A DNA stretch of 64,000 nucleotides from an uncultured Rikenellaceae bacterium (GCA_910577285.1 CAJTLO010000006.1:95072-159071), one strand, 5' to 3'; shown: positions 43,486 to 52,225, counted from the first letter of the stretch. The notes: generated from the letters alone by a model not told the origin. Numbers and translations: made by a program.

Positions 43486-44475
43486 ATGATACTAAATCTG
43501 ATTAATGACGTAGAGCAGGCTATGCAGGGGGTGTTGAACAACGAGCAAATGAGTCAATTGCGAAAGGTACTTGCGTATACCTTCCGTAATATCAACGTAT
43601 CTTCTAAAAGCACTGAGGATCGGACGGATAACGATAGTGTAAAGCTAATCGAAAACTTCCTTTCGGCTAAACGTGTAGAGGGGTGTTCCGACAAATCGAT
43701 GTACTATTATAGAAGTACATTGTGTAATGCTATTCGTAAAATAGCAAAGAATATTCGTCACATCACGACCGACGATCTTCGTAGCTACCTTAATGAATAT
43801 CAACAAATCAGTGGCGCGACAAAGGTTACGGTGGATAATATCCGTAGGGTACTGTCGAGTTTCTTTTCATGGTTGGAGGACGAAGATTATATTGTGAAAA
43901 GTCCTGTTAGGAGAATTCATAAGGTAAAGGTCGGAAAAACGGTCAAAGAGACCTATTCCGATGAAGCGTTGGAACGAATGCGAGACCATTGTGCAGGTAT
44001 TCGTGATTTGGCATTGATCGATTTGCTTGCCTCTACCGGTATGCGGGTCGGGGAGCTGGTCAGGCTCAATCGGGAGGATATGGATTTTGAAAATAGGGAA
44101 TGTATCGTTACGGGCAAAGGGGATAAGCAACGTCGCGTCTATTTCGATGCTCGTACAAAGATTCATTTGCAACGTTATTTAGCAGAACGAAAAGACGATA
44201 ACCCATCGCTGTTCGTTTCATTATTAGCGCCTTATAATCGCTTGCAGATAAGCGGTGTGGAGATTCGTCTACGTCGATTGGGGCGTGAATTGAATATTCC
44301 TAAGGTGCATCCTCATAAGTTCCGTCGGACATTGGCAACTATGGCGATAGATAAGGGTATGCCGATAGAACAGGTGCAACACCTGTTAGGGCATCAAAGT
44401 CTTGATACGACATTGCAGTACGCTATGGTGAACCAGACAAATGTGAAAATGTCCCACCGTAAACTTATTAGTTAG
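43486..44475 (+). CDS. Tyrosine recombinase between two hsdS genes
   Basis: The 329-residue XerC/D-like recombinase has an N-terminal SAM-like DNA-binding domain (residues about 55-150, with SDKSMYYYRSTLCNAIRKI) and a catalytic domain with the Arg in STGMRVGELVRLNREDM, the His-Arg pair in HPHKFRRTLAT, His in LLGHQSLDTTLQY and the terminal nucleophile Tyr in TLQYAMVN. A TTG start at 43462 is possible; ATG 43486 is taken. It lies between hsdS and a partial hsdS, and its stop is one base before that partial gene. In Bacteroides and streptococci such recombinases shuffle hsdS domains, the likely job here. Confidence 0.92.
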   Translation: MILNLINDVEQAMQGVLNNEQMSQLRKVLAYTFRNINVSSKSTEDRTDNDSVKLIENFLSAKRVEGCSDKSMYYYRSTLCNAIRKIAKNIRHITTDDLRSYLNEYQQISGATKVTVDNIRRVLSSFFSWLEDEDYIVKSPVRRIHKVKVGKTVKETYSDEALERMRDHCAGIRDLALIDLLASTGMRVGELVRLNREDMDFENRECIVTGKGDKQRRVYFDARTKIHLQRYLAERKDDNPSLFVSLLAPYNRLQISGVEIRLRRLGRELNIPKVHPHKFRRTLATMAIDKGMPIEQVQHLLGHQSLDTTLQYAMVNQTNVKMSHRKLIS

Positions 44476-44476
44476 T

Positions 44477-45046
44477 ATGTCGCAATTTATCGAGATGTTT
44501 GGTGGTGAGAGCAACAAAGTTCCACTTGAGGAAATTGTTGTTGTTAAAGACGACTGTAGAAGACCTATCAACGAAGGAGTTCGAAGTGAAATGAAGGATG
44601 GTGAACTATATCCATACTGTGGAGCAACTGGTGTTGTAGATTATATCAACGACTATTTAACTGATGATGAACTTCTCTGTATTGCTGAAGATTGCGGAAA
44701 CTATAATGCTGGTGAAGAGAGTGCATACATAATACGAGGCAAAGCATGGGTAAACAATCACGCTCATTTAGTTAAGACTAAAGAAGCTTGTGATGTTAAA
44801 TATCTATATTACTTTTTGAAAATTGCAGACCTTAAGCCTTATGTAAGTGGTACAACAAGACTGAAGCTAACACAGAAAAAATTAAAAGAGATTTCTGTCA
44901 CATTGCCATCAACTGACAAGCAGAAGACGTTTGTCAAGATTGCAGAACAAGCCGACAAATCAAAATCTATCATTCAACAAGGTTTAGTATATTTGAATGA
45001 TACGCAGCATGGCGAATTAAGAAAATCGCCTGTTATTAAAAAATAA
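44477..45046 (+). CDS. hsdS: Partial hsdS: one alternative TRD plus C-terminal conserved region
   Basis: The 189-residue product starts MSQFIEMFGG, which corresponds to the middle of the complete HsdS, and ends with a conserved helix (STDKQKTFVKIAEQADKSK) equivalent to the end of HsdS. It holds one TRD different from the resident one (ELYPYCGATGVVDYINDYL, LKPYVSGTTRLKLTQKKL). It is thus a storage cassette or a half subunit. Unlike common shufflons it lies in the same orientation as hsdS, so inversion cannot exchange it, but recombination between the direct repeats would place it behind TRD1 while excising the recombinase. It may also be translated as a half HsdS. Confidence 0.88.
   Translation: MSQFIEMFGGESNKVPLEEIVVVKDDCRRPINEGVRSEMKDGELYPYCGATGVVDYINDYLTDDELLCIAEDCGNYNAGEESAYIIRGKAWVNNHAHLVKTKEACDVKYLYYFLKIADLKPYVSGTTRLKLTQKKLKEISVTLPSTDKQKTFVKIAEQADKSKSIIQQGLVYLNDTQHGELRKSPVIKK
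44480..44503 (+). repeat. 24-bp direct repeat, copy 2, at the start of the partial hsdS
   Basis: Exact copy of 42837-42860 in the same orientation, 1,643 bases downstream. The first codons of the partial gene lie in it. Confidence 0.9.
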
Positions 45047-45061
45047 TAGAATTCGACAGAT

Positions 45062-47992
45062 ATGTTTACCGAAAACAATACAGTGGAGCAAATGCTCATA
45101 GAAGCAGCTACCCAAAGCGGATGGAAGTATGTAAAGTCGCAGGATATACCTCGTAGTGCCGATTCCGTTCTTGTGGAATCGTGGCTTTTGGATGCTCTTG
45201 TCCGGTTGAATCCGATAACGCATCAACAAGCCGAGCAGGTAATCTATAAACTTCGTGCAGCGATTACTTGCGGGGGGCAATATGAGGAATTGGTAACTGC
45301 CAATGACCGTTTTCGTGCGCTGTTGTTCAATGAAAATACGGAACCTTTCGGGAAGGATGGCGAGTATATTCCCATACGATTCTTCAGTGAAGAACCGATA
45401 GATGATTATTGTGTGGTGACTAATCAATGGGAATTTCCCCGATGTACCGTAGATGGGGGAAAACGTTTGGACTTGATTTATCTTATCAATGGAATCCCGG
45501 TTTGTATTGGCGAAGTAAAATCTCCTGTTCGACCTCAGATAACATGGGCGGACGGAGCAATCGATATGTTGCATTATGAAAAGAGCATTCCGGAAATGTT
45601 CGTGCCCAATATATTGACTTTTGCTACCGAGGGAAAGGAGTTGCACTATGCCGGTATCTGTACACCCGTTGATAAGTGGGGACCGTGGTTTGAAGACGAA
45701 AGTCGTCCGCATGGCACCATTGAGGCAGTCAAAAGGAATGTATCGAGTTTGGTCCGGCCGCGCGTATTGCTGGATATATATCGTTATTATAGCGTTTTTA
45801 CGGGAACATCGTCTGGCAGGAAGATGAAAGTGGTGTGCCGTTATCAGCAGTATTTGGGCGGCGAGGCTATTGTTCAGCGTGTTTTGGATACATATCGCAA
45901 GAAACAAGGCCCTAAGAAAGGACTGATCTGGCATTTCCAAGGTTCGGGTAAATCTTGGTTGATGGTATTTGCCGCTCAAAAATTACGCTTGCAGAATGAA
46001 CTGCATGCTCCCACCGTCGTTATCGTGGATGACCGTATCGATTTGGAAGATCAGATAACCGGTGATTTTACTCGTGCGGACATCCCCAATATAGCATCTG
46101 CAAAGACAAAAGAGGAGTTGGTCGCATTTTTCAGGCAAGATCAGCGCAAAATTTTGATAACGACAATTTTCAAGTTCGGAGATGTCGATTGTGTGTTGAA
46201 TGAAAGAGATAATATCATTCTGCTCGTAGACGAGGCCCACAGGACTCAAGAGAAGGATTTAGGACAAAAAATGCGCAATGCATTGCCCAATGCGTTTTTC
46301 TTCGGTCTTACCGGCACACCGATCAACAAACGAGATAAGAATACTTTTCAATCATTTGGAGCAGAGGAGGATTTGACAAAGGGCGGATATATCTCAAAAT
46401 ATACGTTCCAGAATTCCATTGAAGATGGAGCTACGCTTGAGTTGAACTTCCAGACAGTGCCTGTAGAGATGCATCTAAATGAAGTTCAATTACAAGAAGA
46501 GTTTGATGCATTGACCGATCAAATATCGGAAGAAGAAAAGAATGAATTGGTGAAGCGGACCTCCGTTGAGGCATTTTTTACGGCAGAGAAGCGAATCAAC
46601 GATGTAGCCCGCTACATTGTGAATCACTTCAAAGCGTATGTGGAGCCAAGTGGCATGAAAGCCCAGGTTGTGGTATATAATCGGGACTGCTGCGTGAAAT
46701 ATAAGCGCGCGATCGATGCGCTTTTGGGAACGGAAGACGCAACTACTGTTGTGATGCATACGGCTGGCGATAAAGCCGATGATTATAAGGCATATCGTCG
46801 CGATCGAGACCAAGAGAGAAAACTTCTCGATCAATTCCGTGATCCATTGTCGCCGATTAAAATGGTGATTGTGACATCGAAATTGTTAACGGGGTTCGAT
46901 GCCCCTATTTTGCAGTGTATGTATCTTGATAAACCCATGAAGGATCATACGTTACTACAGGCTATTTGTCGTACCAACAGAAAGTACAACGTGGATAAGA
47001 AATGCGGTCTGATTGTAGATTTCGTTGGGGTATTCGACTATGTGGCCAAGAGCCTTGCTTTTGATGAAGAGAGTGTAAAGACGATCGTAAAAAATATTGA
47101 TGAGATAAAATTGTTGATACCCGAATTCCTGCAGGAGTGTATTGACTTTTTTCCGGGAGTCGACCGTACGATCGGTGGTTGGGAGGGTTTGCAGGCCGCT
47201 CAGCAATGCTTGCTCGATGAATCGACAAAAACGAATTTCGCAAAACATTTTTCTCGATTGGCAAAAGCCTGGGAGATCGTAAGTCCGGATGCGATGTTAG
47301 TCGCTTATCAGGCAGATTATACCTGGCTGGCGCAGGTGTATCAAAGCGTACGTCCTGTTGGTACCGGCGGTTCGCTTATCTGGACCTTATTAGGTGCTAA
47401 AACCATTGAGATAATTCATCGTAATATTGATACGATCGATATAGGGACTCCTCTTGAAGATCTTGTGGTGGATGGAGATGTAATTGAAATGGTTTTGGAG
47501 CGGGTTAAAGACGATCCTAAAAAGATTCTGGAAGTAGAAAAGATGCTCCGTTTGAGATTGGGTGCACATCATGGTGATCCGAACTACAAGGCGTTTGCAG
47601 AAAAATTGGATGAATTACGCCGTCATTTGGAAGAGAATCTCATAACCAGTATTGATTTCCTTCGCGGATTGCTCACGCTTGCTAAAGAGGTGCTGGAGGA
47701 GGAAAAGAACTCAAATCAGCCTCTTGATAAAAGAGAACAGGCCAAAGCGGCTCTTACGGAGTTGTTTGAATCGATCAAAACAAAAGATACACCGATCATC
47801 GTAGAACGTGTGGTTGCCGATATCGACGAGAATGTGGTAGCTATTGTGCGTAAATTCAAAGACGCTTTCAAAAGCATTACGGCTCAGCGAGAGATCAAAA
47901 AGAAACTACGTTCCATTTTATGGATTAACTACCAGATTAAAGACCAGGAAGTCTTTGATAAGGCTTATCAGTATATTGAAATGTATTATTGA
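45062..47992 (+). CDS. hsdR: Type I restriction endonuclease subunit of module A
   Basis: HsdR translocates DNA and cuts it when unmodified. The 976-residue protein has the N-terminal nuclease motif (Asp in KRLDLIYLING, Glu-Val-Lys in CIGEVKSP), Walker A FQGSGKSWLMVF, the DEAH box LLVDEAHRTQ, LTGTPINKRD (motif III), and TSKLLTGFDAPILQ with AICRTNRKYN (V and VI). The C-terminal third is a helical domain that binds the methylase core. It belongs to a different type I branch from the module B HsdR, since sequence and length differ. It starts 15 bases after the partial hsdS. Confidence 0.95.
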   Translation: MFTENNTVEQMLIEAATQSGWKYVKSQDIPRSADSVLVESWLLDALVRLNPITHQQAEQVIYKLRAAITCGGQYEELVTANDRFRALLFNENTEPFGKDGEYIPIRFFSEEPIDDYCVVTNQWEFPRCTVDGGKRLDLIYLINGIPVCIGEVKSPVRPQITWADGAIDMLHYEKSIPEMFVPNILTFATEGKELHYAGICTPVDKWGPWFEDESRPHGTIEAVKRNVSSLVRPRVLLDIYRYYSVFTGTSSGRKMKVVCRYQQYLGGEAIVQRVLDTYRKKQGPKKGLIWHFQGSGKSWLMVFAAQKLRLQNELHAPTVVIVDDRIDLEDQITGDFTRADIPNIASAKTKEELVAFFRQDQRKILITTIFKFGDVDCVLNERDNIILLVDEAHRTQEKDLGQKMRNALPNAFFFGLTGTPINKRDKNTFQSFGAEEDLTKGGYISKYTFQNSIEDGATLELNFQTVPVEMHLNEVQLQEEFDALTDQISEEEKNELVKRTSVEAFFTAEKRINDVARYIVNHFKAYVEPSGMKAQVVVYNRDCCVKYKRAIDALLGTEDATTVVMHTAGDKADDYKAYRRDRDQERKLLDQFRDPLSPIKMVIVTSKLLTGFDAPILQCMYLDKPMKDHTLLQAICRTNRKYNVDKKCGLIVDFVGVFDYVAKSLAFDEESVKTIVKNIDEIKLLIPEFLQECIDFFPGVDRTIGGWEGLQAAQQCLLDESTKTNFAKHFSRLAKAWEIVSPDAMLVAYQADYTWLAQVYQSVRPVGTGGSLIWTLLGAKTIEIIHRNIDTIDIGTPLEDLVVDGDVIEMVLERVKDDPKKILEVEKMLRLRLGAHHGDPNYKAFAEKLDELRRHLEENLITSIDFLRGLLTLAKEVLEEEKNSNQPLDKREQAKAALTELFESIKTKDTPIIVERVVADIDENVVAIVRKFKDAFKSITAQREIKKKLRSILWINYQIKDQEVFDKAYQYIEMYY

Positions 47993-48016
47993 TCGGGGTG
48001 ATAAAGTAAATGGGTT

Positions 48017-49825
48017 ATGGCGGTACAATCGAATGATAATGATTTGAAAGACCTGTTGCTTCAGGTCTCTAGAGGCGAACTGCAACTCCCGGAATTTCAA
48101 CGTTCATGGGTTTGGGATGATACCAAGATATGCAAACTGATAGAGAGTATAACTATGGGGTTCCCCATGGGGGCCTTAATGTTCTTGGAAACAGGAGGTG
48201 AGGTGAATTATAAGCCGAGATTGTTTACTGGAGTTGATTCGAAATATAGACATGTCGATCCGGAATACTTGGTATTGGATGGGCAGCAACGACTCACTAC
48301 ATTGTATCAGGTCTTTATGGGAAAAGGCCCGGTCGAAACGTGCTTTGAAAGAAATAAGAATACGACTATTTACCGATACTATTATTTGGATATCATTAAA
48401 GCTCTTGATGAAAATGCCGATAGGGAGGATGCTATCATATCAATATCTGATAAGAAGATTAAAACCAGTGACATTGGTAAAACTGTAGATTTGGATCTTC
48501 GTACGCGTGAAGATGAATTTAGGAATATGATGATTCCATTGAATTTATTATTTTCAGACGATTGTCATGATTGGCTGGATGAGATGGAAGAGTTTCATGC
48601 GGAGGATTTTAATACATATAGAGAAATAAAGAAATGTTTCAGGAAACAAATTATCGAGCCCATTGCAAAGTATAAACTACCGGTGATAAAGGTGCTCAAA
48701 TCGACATCACAATCATCTGTTTGCCAGATTTTCGAGAATGTGAACCGCGGCGGGGTTCCGCTTAATGTGTTTGAGTTGGTTACAGCCTCTCTTGCAGCAG
48801 AAGGAATTGAATTGCGTCAAGAATGGAAAGCGATTAGAAATGAATTTGACGCACCGCAATATGAAGTACTGAATGATGTAAATGGTACGGATTTCATAAC
48901 GTCGATGACTTTGTGGGAAAGTTATGAGCAATCACTTATTAAAGATACTGGAGTAAAGTGCAAGAAGAAAGACGTCATGGGATTGCGCCGATCGGTATTT
49001 GACGCAAAAAAAGACGGGTTGAAAGCGGCGTTTATCGATGCTGCCCGATTCCTGATCAAGCAAGGTGTTTATACTTCGGCAAATTTACCTTATAATACAC
49101 AGTATATTCCTCTTGCAGCCATCTTTGCATATGATAACAGCCACCGAAAGGTTCTCGGTAGCTTAGCAAATTTAGTAAAACTGTCCAAGTGGTATTGGTG
49201 TGGGGTGCTTGGTGAATTATACGGCAGTGCGAATGAGTCGAGATATGCTCTGGATATCAAGGATTTCTTTGCGTGGGTAAATGATGACTCTGCCATTCCT
49301 GACACTGTAGCACGGTCTAGTTTTCAAGCGACACGACTTCTTACGTTACAGACTCGAAATAGTGCGGCCTACAAAGGACTGATGGCATTGCTCCTGCAGG
49401 ATGAGCCGTTGGATTTTGTCACAGCAAGTAAAATGTCTATTGCAACCTATACGTTGGAAGATACGGATATTCATCATATATTTCCTGCAAGTTATTGTGA
49501 AAAGGAAGGACTGCCAATTAGAAAATGGAATTCCGTTGTCAATAAAACGATGATTAGTGCTGCGACCAATCGTTCGATAGGAGGGGTAGCTCCGAGCAGA
49601 TATATCCGAAAACTTTTTAACGAGAATGTCGATAGCGAGATTATCAAAAAGGCAATTTGTACTCATAAAATTGATTTCGATCTATTGAATCAGGACAATT
49701 TTGATGAGTTTATCAGAGATCGGGCTATCAGGTTATTGGATCGCATAGAAAAGGCGACAGGAAAGGTCGTTACAGGTAGGGACAGTCAAGAAACGGTAGA
49801 TGCTTTTGGGGGTAGTTTGCTTTAG
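48017..49825 (+). CDS. GmrSD-like restriction protein (DUF262 plus HNH-type C-terminus)
   Basis: The 602-residue protein has the DUF262 signature: LPEFQRSWVWDDTKICKLIESI, FPMGALMFLE, and the nucleotide-binding LVLDGQQRLTTLYQVF. A middle helical region contains FENVNRGGVPLNVFELVTA. Its C-terminal part has DIHHIFPASYCEKEGLP and the downstream VVNKTMISAATNRSIGG, matching the DUF1524 HNH nuclease of GmrSD enzymes. Such proteins restrict modified phage DNA (type IV) or act in BREX-like islands. It starts 24 bases after hsdR, so it is probably part of the type I operon and extends its range to modified DNA. Confidence 0.88.
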   Translation: MAVQSNDNDLKDLLLQVSRGELQLPEFQRSWVWDDTKICKLIESITMGFPMGALMFLETGGEVNYKPRLFTGVDSKYRHVDPEYLVLDGQQRLTTLYQVFMGKGPVETCFERNKNTTIYRYYYLDIIKALDENADREDAIISISDKKIKTSDIGKTVDLDLRTREDEFRNMMIPLNLLFSDDCHDWLDEMEEFHAEDFNTYREIKKCFRKQIIEPIAKYKLPVIKVLKSTSQSSVCQIFENVNRGGVPLNVFELVTASLAAEGIELRQEWKAIRNEFDAPQYEVLNDVNGTDFITSMTLWESYEQSLIKDTGVKCKKKDVMGLRRSVFDAKKDGLKAAFIDAARFLIKQGVYTSANLPYNTQYIPLAAIFAYDNSHRKVLGSLANLVKLSKWYWCGVLGELYGSANESRYALDIKDFFAWVNDDSAIPDTVARSSFQATRLLTLQTRNSAAYKGLMALLLQDEPLDFVTASKMSIATYTLEDTDIHHIFPASYCEKEGLPIRKWNSVVNKTMISAATNRSIGGVAPSRYIRKLFNENVDSEIIKKAICTHKIDFDLLNQDNFDEFIRDRAIRLLDRIEKATGKVVTGRDSQETVDAFGGSLL

Positions 49826-50198
49826 CTGTCGGAAGATTGAATATCGCAGACGTATGTCCGGGGTTCGAAGGCGGGAAAGACGCCAACGATGCTGCGATCA
49901 AGGCATGTGATTTATTTTTGAATCGGTTGCGAATTTCCCCCTGTTCGGCTATTCGCCGCTCTGAATAACACGGTATGGTCATATCCGAACACTTTCCGGA
50001 TTTACGAGGGATCGATGCTACGGAAGCACCTAAAGTCGCTTACACTATTTTCCGATGCAGAAATGAAGTGTAAAACGCTAATTATTTGCTTGTTATATTG
50101 TTGGGTGCGTCTGTCGCTGGCTTCGTTGTAAATAAGCGGCAAATTATTTTTCGACGGATTTTTGGATGAAATTATTTTCCCGGCAGGATGTAATGTCG
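49826..50198. other. Convergent intergenic region with a possible gene remnant
   Basis: About 370 bases between the GmrSD gene and hipT. On the plus strand a frame reads ADVCPGFEGGKDANDAA and stops at about 49968 without a start codon of its own; it resembles the tail of a longer protein but I cannot name it. Nothing else is recognised, and no clear terminator is seen. Confidence 0.35.
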
Positions 50199-51140
50199 CT
50201 ATTTTAGTCGTCCGATTCTCTCTGAAATAAGTTCTTTATATTTGCCTTTCATTTCTTCGGGCAGAAACGAAACGTCAATCCACTCGCCCCATTTCGGAAT
50301 GGCTTTGATGAACTTCTTGAATAGGTTGTCGATTACCTTTTCGTCCATGCCCGAAGCCGTCATTGCCTGCACGAAATCGTTGCGGCGGAGTTTGCGTTTG
50401 CGGCCGTTCAGCGTCAGTGCCAATTCCTCGGTGTCTTCGGGTAAAACGAGTGCTGTCGATAGCAGATCATAAGCTGGTGTCAACCCATAAATACCCGGAT
50501 TTAGGCTATACAGTGAAAAGTTTTTGAGGTGCATGTCGGCATTGCCCGTGAGCCACGAGAACAATACCTGCTCCCAGAAATTGACGACATCCAGTTTGGA
50601 CGCAGCTGAATAGCGCAGAATCGTTTTGGCAATCTGCTCGTAAGAGCCTTTGTATTTGTGTTCGGTCAGTCGTTCGGAGAGCTGACAGAGGTCTTCCATC
50701 GGATATTTTTCGCCATGGGTCCCTCGGTCGATGCGGCGTGTGATGTAGCACAACTCCCCGTCGGCAAAGCGGACGAGCGAGTGGGGGACGACCTGCATCT
50801 TGGCGGCTTCGGCCATGTGCATGGTCAAATCTTCCAGTTCCGGCAAATGCGGATATTGTTCGGTCTGTGGTTTGAGGATATAGCGGCCCCACAGACCGAC
50901 GATCGTAAAGTGTTCCGGGGTGCCTTTGCCTGCTTTGGCAATATCGAGCGACAGCTTCGCCTGCACTCCGGTCAGCGTCGTCTGGCTGCGGATTACCTCG
51001 CGGGCAAGTTCCGCAATATTGGCGCGCGTGTAGGGGAGCAAAGGAGCTCCGGGTGTGCCGAAAATCTTCTTGGAGCAGGATTTGTGGAAATCACGCTCGC
51101 CGTCGGCCAATTCTTTATAGCAATATAAACAACGCTCCAT
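50199..51140 (-). CDS. hipT: HipT-like kinase toxin (HipA C-terminal domain) with a zinc-finger-like start
   Basis: The 313-residue protein is a HipA-family Ser/Thr kinase that lacks the usual N-terminal subdomain, which is encoded separately just upstream. It has LTGVQAKLSLDIAK, the ATP region IVGLWGRYILKPQ, catalytic GNADMHLKNFSLY (HxDxHxxN-like) and metal-binding LTPAYDLLST. The first 25 residues hold CLYCYKELADGERDFHKSC, with Cys4, Cys7, His and Cys placed as in a treble-clef zinc site, an addition I associate with Bacteroidota members. HipA kinases phosphorylate aminoacyl-tRNA synthetases. ATG 51140 is chosen; it nearly overlaps the hipS stop. Confidence 0.85.
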   Translation of the reverse strand: MERCLYCYKELADGERDFHKSCSKKIFGTPGAPLLPYTRANIAELAREVIRSQTTLTGVQAKLSLDIAKAGKGTPEHFTIVGLWGRYILKPQTEQYPHLPELEDLTMHMAEAAKMQVVPHSLVRFADGELCYITRRIDRGTHGEKYPMEDLCQLSERLTEHKYKGSYEQIAKTILRYSAASKLDVVNFWEQVLFSWLTGNADMHLKNFSLYSLNPGIYGLTPAYDLLSTALVLPEDTEELALTLNGRKRKLRRNDFVQAMTASGMDEKVIDNLFKKFIKAIPKWGEWIDVSFLPEEMKGKYKELISERIGRLK

Positions 51141-51141
51141 G

Positions 51142-51471
51142 TTACTTCTCCTTTGATTCGATTGGTACGACACTGACTGCACCGATGCAGTCTTTGCAGC
51201 AGGCCAAAAGCAGCGACATCCGATCGCGGTTGTCGATTTTCCAACTCTTTTCGGCAATGTCGAGCAGCCACCCTTCGGGAATCAATCCGTCGAAGAACGG
51301 GAACAGCACCTTGTCGCGGTAGATATGCTCCGTAAGCGGCAGGGTGAGACTGACCGCTTCGGCATTGGGCAGGCGGAGATAGTCGGCATCGTAGCGGAAC
51401 GTGTAACCGTTTTCATCCTCGGTCAAAAGCCCCGCCTTGCGGTTGTAGAGGTAGATGGCAGCCTGTTTCAT
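51142..51471 (-). CDS. hipS: HipS-like protein (stand-alone HipA N-terminal subdomain)
   Basis: The 109-residue protein corresponds to the N-subdomain 1 of HipA: AAIYLYNRKAGLLTEDENGYTFRYD, LSLTLPL-like VSLTLPLTEHIYRDK and LFPFFDGLIPEGWLLD. In the tripartite HipBST system such a protein is the antitoxin that neutralises HipT, while HipB mainly boosts it and represses the operon. It overlaps hipB by 4 bases (ATGA) and is 1 base from hipT, so the three are coupled. The gene order B-S-T is the same as in the described system. Confidence 0.85.
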   Translation of the reverse strand: MKQAAIYLYNRKAGLLTEDENGYTFRYDADYLRLPNAEAVSLTLPLTEHIYRDKVLFPFFDGLIPEGWLLDIAEKSWKIDNRDRMSLLLACCKDCIGAVSVVPIESKEK

Positions 51472-51683
51472 TGGTCATCCGTTTTTGTCATTGGCACCAC
51501 TCCGACCTCGGCCCCGAACAGGTTGAGAATCTGATTGACTTTGTCCAGCCGCAGCGTCGGTTTCCCCTGTTCCAACTCGCGTACGAACCGCAGTCCCACG
51601 CCCGATTTCTCGGACAGCTCGACCTGCGTCAGCCGATGCTGCTTGCGCATAGCCTTCACGTATTTCGATAATGTCGTCTGCAT
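51468..51683 (-). CDS. hipB: HipB-like XRE antitoxin/repressor
   Basis: The 71-residue protein has a complete HTH (RKQHRLTQVELSEKSGVGLRFVRELEQGK) followed by LDKVNQILNLFGAEVGVVPM, the strand that mediates dimerization in HipB. ATG 51683 fits the family; an upstream ATG at 51704 adds seven residues. It is the first gene of the hipBST operon and probably represses it at the palindrome at 51729-51742. Confidence 0.88.
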   Translation of the reverse strand: MQTTLSKYVKAMRKQHRLTQVELSEKSGVGLRFVRELEQGKPTLRLDKVNQILNLFGAEVGVVPMTKTDDQ

Positions 51684-51696
51684 ATTATACCTCTTT

Positions 51697-51742
51697 GGGT
51701 GCAAAAATAATGAAATAATTTTTATTTACACCTTTTAGGGTG
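51697..51742 (-). promoter_or_regulatory. hipBST promoter with candidate operator
   Basis: On the minus strand the palindrome CACCCTAAAAGGTG (51742-51729) lies where the -33 element should be, followed 19 bases later by TATTTTTG (51709-51702), a -7 box, and then a further GCACCC (51702-51697). The start codon is at 51683. Confidence 0.6.
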
Positions 51743-51855
51743 AAATCTGTGATTTTTGTCGTAAAATATACTCGAAAGGGTATGCTATTGGTGGTATTAA
51801 ATTACAGATAAATATTATCTGCTTTTCCATCTTAATTTTTATGTTCAAGCGAACA

Positions 51856-51923
51856 TAGCAAGTTGTGTTTTGAGGCACCCGAAATATTTCCTGCGCCTCA
51901 AAACTACTTGCTAAAGTTTTTCC
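51856..51923 (+). terminator. Terminator-like hairpin with no known upstream gene
   Basis: TAGCAAGT...TTTTGAGGC (51856-51876) pairs with GCCTCAAAACTACTTGCTA (51895-51913) with a small bulge, followed by AAGTTTTTCCC on the plus strand. No plus-strand gene is seen above it. Confidence 0.5.
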
Positions 51924-51991
51924 CTCCAAAGTCGGGAAATATATGCGCAAAATAAAAAGTGAGTTACTATTATCAAATCAAATTAATTCAT

Positions 51992-51999
51992 TATCTTTG
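51992..51999 (+). promoter_or_regulatory. -7 box of restriction module B
   Basis: TATCTTTG, 25 bases before the preferred ATG at 52025, the same box and distance as in module A. Confidence 0.65.
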
Positions 52000-52024
52000 T
52001 ATATAGTTCAATTTAATGATTGGT

Positions 52025-52225
52025 ATGGAAGATATAAATAGACTTAAGCTGGTTTTGGTAGAAAAGAAGAAAACAGGGAAATGGCTGGCAGAGCAGTTGG
52101 GGAAAGATCCATCAACAATATCAAAATGGTGTACCAATGTTTCACAGCCTGATTTGGTTACTCTTTCAAGAATAGCGGAACTATTAAATATTGAACGGAG
52201 AGAGCTTATCAATAAGAGCAAGTGA
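52025..52225 (+). CDS. XRE-type HTH regulator heading type I module B
   Basis: The 66-residue protein is a paralogue of the regulator at 39071: KTGKWLAEQLGKDPSTISKW then WCTNVSQPDLVTLSRIAELLNIERREL. An ATG at 52016 would add three residues; 52025 aligns with the start of the paralogue. It lies 39 bases upstream of hsdM and is likely to time expression of the restriction operon. Small XRE regulators of this type head type I operons in several Bacteroidota, as I recall. Confidence 0.83.
   Translation: MEDINRLKLVLVEKKKTGKWLAEQLGKDPSTISKWCTNVSQPDLVTLSRIAELLNIERRELINKSK

Noticed and set aside
51735..51950. 71-codon minus-strand frame upstream of hipB
   Set aside because: It covers the hipBST promoter and operator and the plus-strand hairpin; no homology.
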